The notes under the pieces were generated by a model that was given only the letters and a program-made list of their open reading frames with translations, had not been told where the DNA came from and did not search any database. The translations under genes were made by a program, and so were the position numbers. From Minisyncoccota bacterium (GTDB lineage: Bacteria > Patescibacteriota > Microgenomatia > UBA1400 > PJMF01), in contig JAOUMD010000007.1 of the NCBI GenBank assembly GCA_029881675.1, positions 1-41,635 on the forward strand: a stretch of 41,635 bases of DNA, written 5' to 3'. This document shows, piece by piece, positions 8,080 through 16,500 of the stretch (positions are counted from its first letter, which is position 1; every line of letters starts with the position of its first letter).

Positions 8080-8493
8080 GTGTTAATAACAGTTGCCCCA
8101 CAAAATATTTATAAAACTAAAGTAATACCTTTAAAGGGCTCTGTTTATAAAAGAGTTTATAAGTCAGCTTTATCTTATTACCAAATTATTAAATCAAGAA
8201 CTAAGCGTAAACCATATACAAGGTCTACTTATTTTAAGAAGAAAATTTTTCTTGATATTTTTTGGTCACACTTATTTGATAAAGGAAGAAAGATTAGAAC
8301 ACAAAGGTTAAAATTACTACCTTGTGCCATTGAGTTATTGGAAAGAACAACTTGCTCTCCAGAGATAATAAAGTCAGAAAAGTTTAAAAGAGAGACTTTT
8401 TATCGTTTTACTGGGCAAACTGAATCAGGTCAATTATTTATAGTTCAGGTTAAAAAGAGAAATAACCATCTTTATTTCATCTCAGTATACTAA
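8080..8493 (+). CDS. Small basic protein, possibly a BECR-fold (RelE/Barnase-EndoU-like) nuclease
   Basis: A 137-aa, strongly basic protein with a GTG start and no clear Shine-Dalgarno sequence. The N-terminal 45 residues are rich in Lys, Arg and Tyr. The C-terminal part has a helical segment with conserved-looking motifs (FLDIFWSHL, RTQRLKLLPCAIELLE) followed by beta-strands (YRFTGQTESGQLFIVQVK, YFISVY). I recall short Patescibacterial ORFs with the same R.RRLK..PCAI.L and F.V.IKE...YFISV pattern annotated as phage-type Barnase-EndoU-ColicinE5/D-RelE-like nucleases, so a toxin or RNase activity is a reasonable guess from memory only. It is the only ORF in the segment bracketed by the 61-bp repeats. 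No antitoxin gene is visible next to it. Confidence 0.6.
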   Translation: MLITVAPQNIYKTKVIPLKGSVYKRVYKSALSYYQIIKSRTKRKPYTRSTYFKKKIFLDIFWSHLFDKGRKIRTQRLKLLPCAIELLERTTCSPEIIKSEKFKRETFYRFTGQTESGQLFIVQVKKRNNHLYFISVY

Positions 8494-8494
8494 A

Positions 8495-8544
8495 ACAAAA
8501 AAAGTCTTTGGCGGTGTAGGGCGAAACCATACGGCTAAAGACTT
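8495..8544 (-). terminator. Long hairpin followed by T-run on the minus strand
   Basis: An 11-bp stem (8502-8512 with 8534-8544, one G-T pair) continues through an inner stem (g14-t17 with a29-c32, then GG/CC) around a GCGAAA loop. Read on the minus strand it is followed by seven T residues, the form of an intrinsic terminator. No minus-strand gene ends here, so it may end an antisense RNA or be a structural part of the cassette. It lies 8 nt after the plus-strand ORF stop, where it may also act as a 3' hairpin. Confidence 0.65.
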
Positions 8545-8608
8545 GATTCTGTCTGTAATATAGTACTTTTTGTATCACTAGTCAATTATTAGTTTTGATT
8601 TGTTTTAT

Positions 8609-8669
8609 TATGTCAGAGTAGCTCATGATGATAGTGAAATAAGTTCTTTTTACTTGCATATTAATTATT
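8609..8669 (+). repeat. 61-bp direct repeat, copy 2
   Basis: Identical to 7973-8033 over all 61 bases. The sequence before it (tgttttat) is unrelated to the hydrolase coding sequence. In the hydrolase frame it would end in TGA, so either copy can close the gene. Confidence 0.98.
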
Positions 8670-8704
8670 GAGTAAATGATCTCTTTTTATTACCCTATAA
8701 CTAT

Positions 8705-8733
8705 TGACACATATAGTCTTATAGTATATACTT
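8705..8733 (+). promoter_or_regulatory. Sigma70-type promoter for the 8768 gene
   Basis: TTGACA (8705-8710), 17-nt spacer, TATACT (8728-8733): a consensus -35 and a near-consensus -10 box, leaving a leader of about 28 nt before the ATG at 8768. Confidence 0.8.
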
Positions 8734-8767
8734 CACCACATATTGTTATAAAGCAATAAAAAAGATT

Positions 8768-9055
8768 ATGAACAAAACAAAAATCTCTTTAGCTATTCTT
8801 TTAAGCGTTGCCCTCTTTAGCATTTCTGCTATGGGTGTATTCGCAAGTGGTTATGGTCAAGATAGTACCTGTACTGGTGCTTATGGTCAAAACACTGATT
8901 GTGATAGTGTCGATACAAATGATGATTCAAGTCAAGCTGTTTATACAGAAGTTGAATTAGCTGACACTGCACTTGATACTCCTACCCTACTTGTTGCTAT
9001 GGCAACTATGACTAGTGGTATTGGAGCATTTATTCTCAAAAAGAAAATCGCTTAA
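8768..9055 (+). CDS. Small secreted protein with LAxTA-like sorting signal (candidate sortase substrate)
   Basis: A 95-aa precursor. Residues 1-26 form a signal peptide (MNKTKISLAILLSVALFS...VFA). The mature part is short, acidic and carries two YGQ[D/N] repeats with cysteines (GYGQDSTCTG, AYGQNTDCD). The C-terminus has the sortase tripartite layout: LADTALDTP, a hydrophobic helix (TLLVAMATMTSGIGAFIL) and a basic tail KKKIA. LADTA resembles the LAxTG motif of class E sortases with Ala in place of Gly. A sortase gene follows 49 nt downstream, supporting a substrate-enzyme pair. It could also simply be a C-terminally anchored membrane protein. The function of the mature domain is unknown. Confidence 0.8.
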   Translation: MNKTKISLAILLSVALFSISAMGVFASGYGQDSTCTGAYGQNTDCDSVDTNDDSSQAVYTEVELADTALDTPTLLVAMATMTSGIGAFILKKKIA

Positions 9056-9104
9056 TTAATCTAACGATTAATAAATCAATTTAGACTAAAGGAACAAAAC
9101 CCTT

Positions 9105-9887
9105 ATGAGTTTAATTTACGCTACTTCTCCAAAGATTAAGTCTACAGCTAGTTATATAAATACTAGAGGTATTCTTGTCGGGAATTTAGATAAATATGAA
9201 CCTAAAGTTAGTTCCAATAAATTAAGTCCTTTGAGTAAACTTAGAAAAAGTTTATTAAAGGGCTTTTTTGATTTAATTATCTTAATTTCAATTACTACTG
9301 CCTTTGCTATCTTTGTTCCTAAGCTTGTTTACTCTGTTTACACTCCTCCTACACTTAACGTGGAAGGTCAATTTACAGAGAGTGTTTTAGGTGGTGAGTT
9401 TGTAAATGGTTCAAACAAAAAGCAATATTTACCTCCATTGAATAAAAACTTACCAGAAGGTGATTGGCTAGAGATTCCATATATTGATGTTAGATCTGAG
9501 CTTCAAGACACAGAAAATCCTTATGATGCTCTTGAGACTGGTGTTTGGTTAGATCCTAAGTATGGTAGACCTGGAGATAATTCAGATTTACCTATTATCT
9601 TAGCTGCTCATCGTTATGGTTGGAAATGGTGGTGGAAAGATGAATACTGGAAATATAACTCTTTTTATAATCTTCCAGAAACTCAGCCAGGAGATATTAT
9701 TGAAATTACTTCAGGTCAAAGAAAATATAGATATGAAATATATTCTGCAACTGAAGGAGAATATATCACAGATCTAGATGCAGATTTAATTCTGTACACT
9801 TGTGTTCATTTAAATTCATCTGTCAGGCATTTTAGATATGCTAGGTTAATTGATCCTACAGTAGACAGTCAAGTAATTAATAAATAA
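9105..9887 (+). CDS. Sortase (class E-like)
   Basis: Predicted membrane-anchored transpeptidase joining surface proteins to the envelope. A cytoplasmic N-terminus of about 48 residues precedes one TM helix (about residues 52-75, FFDLIILISITTAFAIFVP), then a sortase domain. Catalytic residues are visible: His169 in ILAAHRYG, Cys233 in YTCVHL and an Arg in the strand RHFRYARL (241-247). The insert GWKWWWKDEYWKYNSF between the His and the next strand is tryptophan-rich and unusual. The putative substrate is immediately upstream. AAAGGA is found about 12 nt before the start. Class E is suggested by the upstream LAxTA signal and is not proved. Confidence 0.9.
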   Translation: MSLIYATSPKIKSTASYINTRGILVGNLDKYEPKVSSNKLSPLSKLRKSLLKGFFDLIILISITTAFAIFVPKLVYSVYTPPTLNVEGQFTESVLGGEFVNGSNKKQYLPPLNKNLPEGDWLEIPYIDVRSELQDTENPYDALETGVWLDPKYGRPGDNSDLPIILAAHRYGWKWWWKDEYWKYNSFYNLPETQPGDIIEITSGQRKYRYEIYSATEGEYITDLDADLILYTCVHLNSSVRHFRYARLIDPTVDSQVINK

Positions 9888-9900
9888 TAGGCTCATAGTA

Positions 9901-9929
9901 TTGACTATTTAGATATAGTTTGATATAAT
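9901..9929 (+). promoter_or_regulatory. Strong extended -10 promoter for the 9959 gene
   Basis: TTGACT (9901-9906), 17-nt spacer ending TGA, TATAAT (9924-9929). It lies 13 nt after the sortase stop and serves the 85-aa gene. Confidence 0.85.
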
Positions 9930-9958
9930 CAACATACATTTTAAACAATAAATTTAAT

Positions 9959-10216
9959 ATGAAAAACAAACAAAGTTCAGTACCATTTATTTTATCCTCA
10001 GTCATTATTGCTGTGGGTATTTTTATGTCTACTTACTTGTTTACCAAAGATACTCAGTTTATTAGCAAAAGTGAAGCTGTACAAGGTTGTTATGTTGTTG
10101 CCCAAGGTAAGAAGGTTACAACTGGTGTTACAGAAGATGAAGGTGAATGGAGTGTAGAAGAAGCTGTTGTTTCTCAATTAGTGATTGATTCTTGTTTAAG
10201 CAAAAAAGGATATTAA
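9959..10216 (+). CDS. Small single-pass membrane or secreted protein of unknown function
   Basis: An 85-aa protein that I do not recognise. It has one hydrophobic segment (residues about 9-28, PFILSSVIIAVGIFMSTYLF) that is either a signal anchor or a signal peptide, then a short domain with two cysteines (QGCYVVAQGKK and VIDSCLSKKGY) that could pair outside the cell. A dedicated near-perfect promoter lies 30 nt upstream, so it is transcribed independently of the sortase gene. A run of hairpins follows the stop codon. Its position next to sortase and substrate suggests an envelope role; this is inference from context. Confidence 0.7.
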   Translation: MKNKQSSVPFILSSVIIAVGIFMSTYLFTKDTQFISKSEAVQGCYVVAQGKKVTTGVTEDEGEWSVEEAVVSQLVIDSCLSKKGY

Positions 10217-10224
10217 AATAATTA

Positions 10225-10288
10225 ACTCACTGTTGTGAGTGGTGATTTGCCTCTTTAGAGAAGTAAATCACTACCCATAAAAAGGTAG
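10225..10288 (+). other. Three consecutive small hairpins after the 85-aa gene
   Basis: Stems ACTCAC/GTGAGT (10225-10240), GTGATTT/AAATCAC with inner CTCT/AGAG (10242-10271) and CTACC/GGTAG (10271-10288) follow each other almost without gaps. No U-run follows, so this is not a standard terminator. It may be a structured 3' UTR or RNA. Together with 10289-10508 this is a 290-nt stretch without a gene. Confidence 0.5.
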
Positions 10289-10361
10289 TAAAAAGATGTT
10301 TCTTTATTTATTCACTACGAATAAACAAAAGAAAAGTTCTTTAACAAACGGATTTATTTAA

Positions 10362-10415
10362 GTTCTGACTGGTTTTGGGTTAATCAATATTGGTTAATCT
10401 CAGACCAGTCAGAAC
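10362..10415. repeat. 11-bp perfect inverted repeat with inner direct repeat
   Basis: Arms GTTCTGACTGG (10362-10372) and CCAGTCAGAAC (10405-10415) are perfect complements. Between them GGTTAATC occurs twice as a direct repeat (from about 10378 and 10391). It could be an RNA hairpin or a protein-binding site in front of the foreign-looking gene. Confidence 0.7.
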
Positions 10416-10435
10416 AATATGCAAATGTTTTGGCT

Positions 10436-10459
10436 GGGAGGATACATTAGTATCCGCCC
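10436..10459 (+). other. Hairpin in the leader of the 10509 gene
   Basis: GGGAGGATAC and GTATCCGCCC (10436-10445 with 10450-10459) form a 9-bp stem with one mismatch around a 4-nt loop. A second weak hairpin, ATACC/GGTAT (10484-10500), overlaps the Shine-Dalgarno GGAGGT (10493-10498). Confidence 0.5.
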
Positions 10460-10508
10460 TAACAATCGAAGATGTATCTAAACATACCCCATGGAGGTAT
10501 TAAGCACT

Positions 10509-11702
10509 ATGAAGACCTATGGTTCTATCGCAGTAATTATTTTCCTATTGGTTACCAGCTTCGGCTCGGTACTTGCTCAAGACAGCTTTGATTTTGACAA
10601 TGGCGCAGAAATGTTCCGTCAGGTTGAAACTGTCAATATCGGTGGCGCAACAAATGTTCGCTCTGTGCCTTCTGTTCGTGATAATGACCCTCTTTTCACC
10701 GCTCGCTCAAGCTATATCGCCGAGTTTGTTGGTGAATATGAATGGTCTGATGGTTCTGTATGGAATTTGGGTCGTTTTTATAACCGTTCTGGTAACTATG
10801 TTGGCTTTGGCTGGATTTCCCGCACTGCCGCTAATGTTACTACCCGTACAGCTTCCTACCCTACCCTTCGCACTGGCACCTGTGGTTTAACAACCGGTGG
10901 TCGTCAGGCAACAGTCAACGTGTATTTTAACGATGGCTGGGCATGGGATAGTGAAAGCACCAATTGTAATGTTTTGGTTGAAGGTCGTCCGCTTAACGCA
11001 ACAAACGACACACACCATTACTGGGCAGTTCGTGATCGCTCTCACCTCGCTGGTACAGGCAACTTTTCAAATGACGCTCAAATCACCCGTTATACGGTGA
11101 ATGGCGTTGTGACTGCCCTTGAAGGCGCAGTTTGGGAATATCCTGTCATGTGGAATATGAGTAACCTCAATGCTGAAGATGCTCCGATTTTCTTAGAATT
11201 TGCAAATCAAAAGCGTGATGGTGGGGCAACCTATCCTCTCGTGCTTCACAATTTGCTTGGACAGACAATCGGCATTACCGATTTAATGCTGACCGATGTT
11301 GTATCAGAAGACACCGATAACTACGATGGCTTGCATGCCATTAGTGTGACAGGTGTTCGGCAAGCCAATGGTAGCGTTGTTGCTTCAGTGGGTTCAGTTG
11401 ACCAGTGCTGGCTCTTTATCGGGCAAGCTGATGTCGATGAAGACCTCGAAGTAATTCGTCGTTGCGGTATGGTTGAAGGTTTTGTTTTTTACACCTCAGA
11501 CGAAGCCCCGAGCTTTTTCTGGGTGATTCCAAACCAAAATACCTATACCAATGACCACCAGCGTGAAGTTGCCTCTGAATATGCTACACCCGCTTTAGCA
11601 GAATACATTGCTGATTTCTATGGGATAGACGTAGATGTCGATGTCGATGCCCTTGGTTTCGGCTCACACCTTCGTTCTGGCACATACAGCGTTGGCTTGT
11701 AA
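10509..11702 (+). CDS. Secreted SH3-like domain protein with atypical base composition (probable horizontal acquisition)
   Basis: A 397-aa secreted protein. I place the start at ATG 10509 rather than 10491: it opens a clean signal peptide (MKTYGSIAVIIFLLVTSFGSVLAQ) and has GGAGGT 10 nt upstream, whereas the earlier ATG overlaps that ribosome site. After the signal peptide a bacterial SH3-like region is visible (NVRSVPSVRDNDPLF, then SDGSVWNLGRF, then VGFGWISRTA). The remaining about 280 residues are unrecognised and rich in Trp, Asn and Thr. Codons such as CGT, CGC, GGC, ACC and CTC are frequent here and rare in neighbours, and the region is visibly more GC-rich. The layout recalls SH3b-containing proteins of Chloroflexota, but the donor is a guess. 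A strong hairpin follows the stop. Confidence 0.85.
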   Translation: MKTYGSIAVIIFLLVTSFGSVLAQDSFDFDNGAEMFRQVETVNIGGATNVRSVPSVRDNDPLFTARSSYIAEFVGEYEWSDGSVWNLGRFYNRSGNYVGFGWISRTAANVTTRTASYPTLRTGTCGLTTGGRQATVNVYFNDGWAWDSESTNCNVLVEGRPLNATNDTHHYWAVRDRSHLAGTGNFSNDAQITRYTVNGVVTALEGAVWEYPVMWNMSNLNAEDAPIFLEFANQKRDGGATYPLVLHNLLGQTIGITDLMLTDVVSEDTDNYDGLHAISVTGVRQANGSVVASVGSVDQCWLFIGQADVDEDLEVIRRCGMVEGFVFYTSDEAPSFFWVIPNQNTYTNDHQREVASEYATPALAEYIADFYGIDVDVDVDALGFGSHLRSGTYSVGL

Positions 11703-11750
11703 TCTGTCTGATTGATGCACCTTAACAATCGCATAGATAAATCCGTCAAA

Positions 11751-11777
11751 CCACTCTCTCTTACACAGGGAGAGTGG
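11751..11777 (+). terminator. Hairpin terminator of the 10509 gene
   Basis: CCACTCTC (11751-11758) pairs with GAGAGTGG (11770-11777). The following sequence is AT-rich but has only a weak T-run, so termination efficiency is uncertain. It marks the downstream edge of the GC-richer region. Confidence 0.6.
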
Positions 11778-11821
11778 CGACATTTAACTTTTAATTATTT
11801 AATTGAAAGTTAATATCGCTA

Positions 11822-13498
11822 ATGATGAAAAAAGTTAACGAACCACTAGTAAGTTTAATTATGCCTGTGTTTAACACAGGTCATTTTCTAAGTGAGGCTA
11901 TAAAGTCTCTCAGGGAACAAACTTACTCAAATTGGGAACTAGTTATTGTTGATGATAATTCAACTGATAACTCCCCTTCTCTACTCAAGACAATTTCAAA
12001 AAAAGATAAAAGAATTAAAGTTTTTTATAACAAAGAGAATAAGGGAGTCTCTTACTGTGCCAATTTAGCTATAAGTAAAGTTAAAGGTCAGTATATTGCC
12101 CGTATGGACTCTGATGATATCGCTGCTTCTGATAGATTAGAAAAGCAATTAGCTTATTTAGTTAAGAATACCGAGGTAGTAGCTGTTGGTGGGCAATGTG
12201 AAGTAATTAATGCTGATGGTCAATCTATTGGGACTAAGAAATTCCCAACTGATTCTAATGAAGCAGCCAAGATGTTATTTAGCTTTGCTAGTATTCAACA
12301 GCCAGCTATGATGGTTAATTCTAGGTTATTACCTAAAGATTTTATCTGGTATGACGAATCACTTAGAGCAGGTGAAGAACATGAATTATTATTCAAATTT
12401 TTACAATATGGTCAGTTAGCTAATTTATCTGAAACTGTCCTTGGATACCGTATGCATGGTGAGAATATCTCTACCAAGCACCCTAAAAAAGATTTTTTTA
12501 ACATTATTAATGCCAGAATAAAGGCAGTTAGAGAGTATGGTTATAGACCTACTTTGAAGGCTGTTTTGACAAACATTGTTCAAATGATTGTAGTTGGTAT
12601 ATTACCTGAAAAATTATTTTATAGTTTATATTCATTCTTAAGAGGTCTAAGTAACAGAAGTGATAAGTTATTAACTTTTTCTAAAACTGAGATAAAAGAG
12701 CCAAAGAAACTATCTTCTCTATCTGTCTTCTTCCCTATGCATAATGAGGAAGCAAATGTCAGAAGAGCAATTAAACAAGCTCAAAGCGTTTTACCTAATG
12801 TTGCTTCATATTACGAGATTATCATTGTAAATGATGGAAGTAGTGATAAAACATCACAAATTGCTCATAGCATGGCGAAAAAAGATAGTCATATTAAAGT
12901 TATTGATCAAGTTAACTTAGGTTATGGTGGAGCGCTGCAAGCAGGGTTTAAAGCAGCTAAGTATCAATGGGTCTTTTTTACAGACGGTGATTTACAGTTT
13001 GATTTAAATGAGCTTAAACTATTTGTGCCAAAGACATTAAATAATCAAGTCGTTTTAGGTTATAGAAAGCATAGAGCTGATACTAATAATAGAATTGTTT
13101 TAGCTACCTTATTGAAGATTTGGAATAAATTCTTCTTTAGATTCCCAAGCAAAATTAAAGATATTGATTGTGCCTTTAAATTATTCCACAGAGATGTCGT
13201 TGGAGATATTTTCCCATTAAACTCTGTCGGAGCAATGATTTCTACAGAAATTTTATTAAAGATTGTAGATGGAGGTTATAATTTTACTCAGATAGGGGTA
13301 ACTCATTTACCTAGATTATATGGTGAGGAAACTGGAGCAAAGATGAACGTGATCTTAGGTGCTGTTAAAGAAACTTTCTATCTTTATTATAAGAGAAACT
13401 TAGAGTACTTTGTTAAGTCTTTTAATACCTATGCTCCATATGGTCTGGCTGTATTCCTTAGCGCAATTTTGTATACTGGATTTAGTTCAAAAAAATAA
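11822..13498 (+). CDS. Bifunctional glycosyltransferase: two fused GT2 domains
   Basis: A 558-aa protein joining two GT-A family 2 domains. The first (residues about 8-230) has PVFNTGHFLSEAI, VDDNSTDNS and the metal-binding RMDSDD, like processive or cell-wall glycosyltransferases. The second (about 300-545) has FFPMHNEEANV, VNDGSSDKTS, NLGYGGALQAGFKAA and FTDGDLQFD, the pattern of dolichol-phosphate-mannose-synthase-like enzymes that charge a lipid carrier. Both have their DxD-type motif, so both may be active. A C-terminal hydrophobic stretch (YGLAVFLSAILYTGF) may bind the membrane. The 1098-aa membrane protein follows 8 nt later, so the pair probably acts on the same surface glycan. Confidence 0.9.
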   Translation: MMKKVNEPLVSLIMPVFNTGHFLSEAIKSLREQTYSNWELVIVDDNSTDNSPSLLKTISKKDKRIKVFYNKENKGVSYCANLAISKVKGQYIARMDSDDIAASDRLEKQLAYLVKNTEVVAVGGQCEVINADGQSIGTKKFPTDSNEAAKMLFSFASIQQPAMMVNSRLLPKDFIWYDESLRAGEEHELLFKFLQYGQLANLSETVLGYRMHGENISTKHPKKDFFNIINARIKAVREYGYRPTLKAVLTNIVQMIVVGILPEKLFYSLYSFLRGLSNRSDKLLTFSKTEIKEPKKLSSLSVFFPMHNEEANVRRAIKQAQSVLPNVASYYEIIIVNDGSSDKTSQIAHSMAKKDSHIKVIDQVNLGYGGALQAGFKAAKYQWVFFTDGDLQFDLNELKLFVPKTLNNQVVLGYRKHRADTNNRIVLATLLKIWNKFFFRFPSKIKDIDCAFKLFHRDVVGDIFPLNSVGAMISTEILLKIVDGGYNFTQIGVTHLPRLYGEETGAKMNVILGAVKETFYLYYKRNLEYFVKSFNTYAPYGLAVFLSAILYTGFSSKK

Positions 13499-13506
13499 TC
13501 TAGTAT

Positions 13507-16500
13507 ATGGTTTCTATTAAAAAGAAATTTTTTCAAAACATTGACTTAGTTTTTATAGCTATTTTATTTATTGGTTGGCTATTTGTGGTTTTAACAAATT
13601 ACCGCTTAGGAACTTGGCTATCAGGCTGGGACAACTTACATCCAGAATTTAATTTCCCTCTGAATATTGGTCGATCTCTATCTGCTGTTTGGCAAGAATA
13701 TCAGGGATTAGGTTTACTAGGTGGAATGAGCCATAGTGCAGATCTATCACGTCAGTTAGTGATGTGGTCTTGGTCAATATTTTTACCCTCTTCTTTAATT
13801 CGATATGCTTGGCATTTTCTAATGTTACTTATCGGTCCGATTGGAGCTTATTTTTTCTCTAAAAAGTTTGTAAAAACTCCAGTGGCCAGTTTTATTGCTG
13901 GATTTTTTTACTTATTTAATTTAGCCACTGTCCAGTATTTTTATGTTCCATATGAGTCATTTTCTAGTTTTTATGGATTTTTACCATGGTTACTGTGGGC
14001 AGTTATTAATTATTTAGATAATAAAGATAGCAAGTCTCTGCTTAAATTATTTGTGATGTCTGTACTGGCTACCTCTGCTTTCTATGTCCAGACTCTTTTT
14101 GTTGTTTATTTAAGCCTAGTAATGGTTTTTGTTATTGCTGATTTTTTATCAAATAAAAAAGATGGATTTAAATCTGCCTTTTCACTGCTCTTAGTAATAT
14201 TTATTGCTAATTCTTTTTGGTTACTGCCTTCTCTATTCTTTACAGTCTTTAATTCTTCTGTAACTACCGGAGCAAAACAAAATCTAATTTCTACTCCAGA
14301 AGTAAAATATATGAACTTAGAGAAGGGTGGATTTGAGAATATCTTTTTATTGAAAGGTTACTGGTTTGATTATATTGACTCTATTGGTGGTAAGTCTGTC
14401 TATCTATTTGAAAGTTGGCGTCAGTATTTTTCTAATCAATTTGTAATAACTTTTGGTTATTTATTATTCTCTTTATCAACAATAGGTTTTGTCACTTATT
14501 TAAGAGATAAAAAAGCTAGCTGGAAGTATCCATTACTGACATTATTTTTATTACAAATTATTGTTTTGACGGCAGGTAAAGGATATTTTGGAGTATTATT
14601 TAACTTTGCTTCTAACTATCTTCCTTTATTTGGGCAAATGTTTAGAACAGTTTTCACGAAGTGGTCAGTAGCATTTGTTTTATTTTATGGAGTTGGTTTG
14701 TCATTACTAACTGATTTTATTTTACAAAGTACAAAGAAGGTTTCAAAATTACTTACTACAATTTTATTTTTTATCTTTTCCACTTTGATTGTTTCTCAAG
14801 TCTTACCTATTTTTTCTGGTGAGTTAATTTCCAAAAGTATGACAACTAAGTTCCCTCAAGTGTATGGGAAAGTCACTGAGTTTTTTAAAGAGAAAAACCC
14901 TCAAGCTAGGATAGCTTATCTACCAGCTCACTCTGTTTGGGGTTGGAATAATTATGATTGGGATTATCGTGGAAGTGGTTTCCTATGGTATGGAATTGAG
15001 CAGCCTATTTTAGATAGAGCTTTTGATGTTTGGTCAGATAATAATGAGACATTCTATTTTGAATTAGCTGATACTCTAGCTTCTAAAGATGATTTAGCTT
15101 TTTCTAATTTAATAAATAAATATCATGTTAAATATTTATTAATCGATGAAAGTGTTGTTATCCCTGGTAAAGATAAATCTGTTTTAAGGTTAGAAGATTT
15201 AAAGAGTACTTTTACAAAATTAAGTTATCAAGTGGTGTGGCAAGAAGATTTTATTACTGTTATTGATACAGGCATTGAAGATGGTTTTGTTACTGCTCCA
15301 GATAATTATTCATTAATTGGAACAAAACAAGTCAGATCAAGAAGGGATGATATATTTTCAGATGTTGGTAATTATGTATATGCAAAAGAAAAAAATGTTT
15401 CCCAGTATCCTTTTGTCGAAATTAATTCAGAAAGTTTTGCTAATGTTGTTGTAGATAAGGATCTTCTCTATATAAAGTCTACTTTAGAAAGAAAAGCTGA
15501 TTCAGGAAGTGTTACCATTCCAGGACTGGCTAAAGATGATTATTATAATTTACCAATTACTGTCAAATATCTCGATGGAGTTGTAAGCTTAGAAAGTAAA
15601 GAACAAATTGTTTTGAAGCTAAGTGGTGATGAATATTTCTTGCCTGTTCTCCAAGATCTAAATATCGCTACAAAGTTATATCCTACAGATGTAATTTTAG
15701 ATATTAATGGTCAGTTAATTGACTTAAAGAGAGGTCAAACAGTCAAATTACATATAGACAAGTTGAGTATTGGTAAAGAAATTAGACTGAGAGTTTTTGA
15801 TAAATTATTAGCAAAAAAAGTTGGTAATGATTATTTAGTTGATCAAACAAATGTAACAAAGAAAAACTACCCAAGTAATGTTTGGGAAGATTTACAAAAA
15901 CCGATTTCTATTGATTTAAATAAATCTGTCAAAGACATTCTTTTACAAATTCCAATTGTTCCTGAAAATGTTAACCTTGCAGCAGAAAGTAATTTTAGAA
16001 ATTGTGATATTTTTGATCAGGGTAATGTTGAGAAAAGAATTCTTGAAGATCAAGTGCTATTTATAGCAAATGATAAAGCTTCGGCTTGCCAAGGATTTTG
16101 GTTAGAAAAGGTCTCCACTAGAAAATCTCATATTATTAGTTTTGATTATGAGAATATATCTGGTAAATCACAAAAGTATTACTTTGAAAATTTAGAATCA
16201 AAACAATCTGAATTAGAGAATGTTTTCACAAAAGAGAAAAGGCAGTTTATAAATTTAATTTCATGGCCAACACTCTTAGATTCACAATATAGTTTAAATT
16301 TAGAAACTCGCTCATTTGGAGATCTTTCCAGCATTGATCAATTAGAGGATATTTCTATTTATCAACTCCCCTATTCAAGTCAATGGTTTTCTAAAATTAA
16401 GATTGGTAAAGAGTTAGAAAAAGTTAAAAATTATGCACAAGTTAGTTTAGAAAAGAAAGTTGGTACTTTTTATTACCTAATTAATGTTAAATCAAATAAT

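Larger units (their letters stand above)
8034..8608. mobile_element. Putative inserted cassette between 61-bp direct repeats
   Basis: This 575-bp segment lies between two identical 61-bp copies of the 3' end of the M23 gene. It holds one ORF (8080-8493) and a strong hairpin (8502-8544). Removing 636 bp (one repeat plus the segment) leaves the hydrolase gene intact and ending in TGA instead of TAA, the pattern expected of an element that integrates at a gene end and regenerates it. No transposase, integrase or terminal inverted repeats are visible. An assembly artefact, such as a contig join sharing a k-mer-sized overlap, could give the same picture. Confidence 0.45.

Noticed and set aside
10362-10415. 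Intrinsic terminator
   Set aside because: The 11-bp arms are far apart (32 nt loop) and no T-run follows on either strand.
10573-11100. Two further plus-strand ORFs inside the foreign-looking gene
   Set aside because: Out-of-frame shadows in a GC-richer gene; no ribosome sites or family features.
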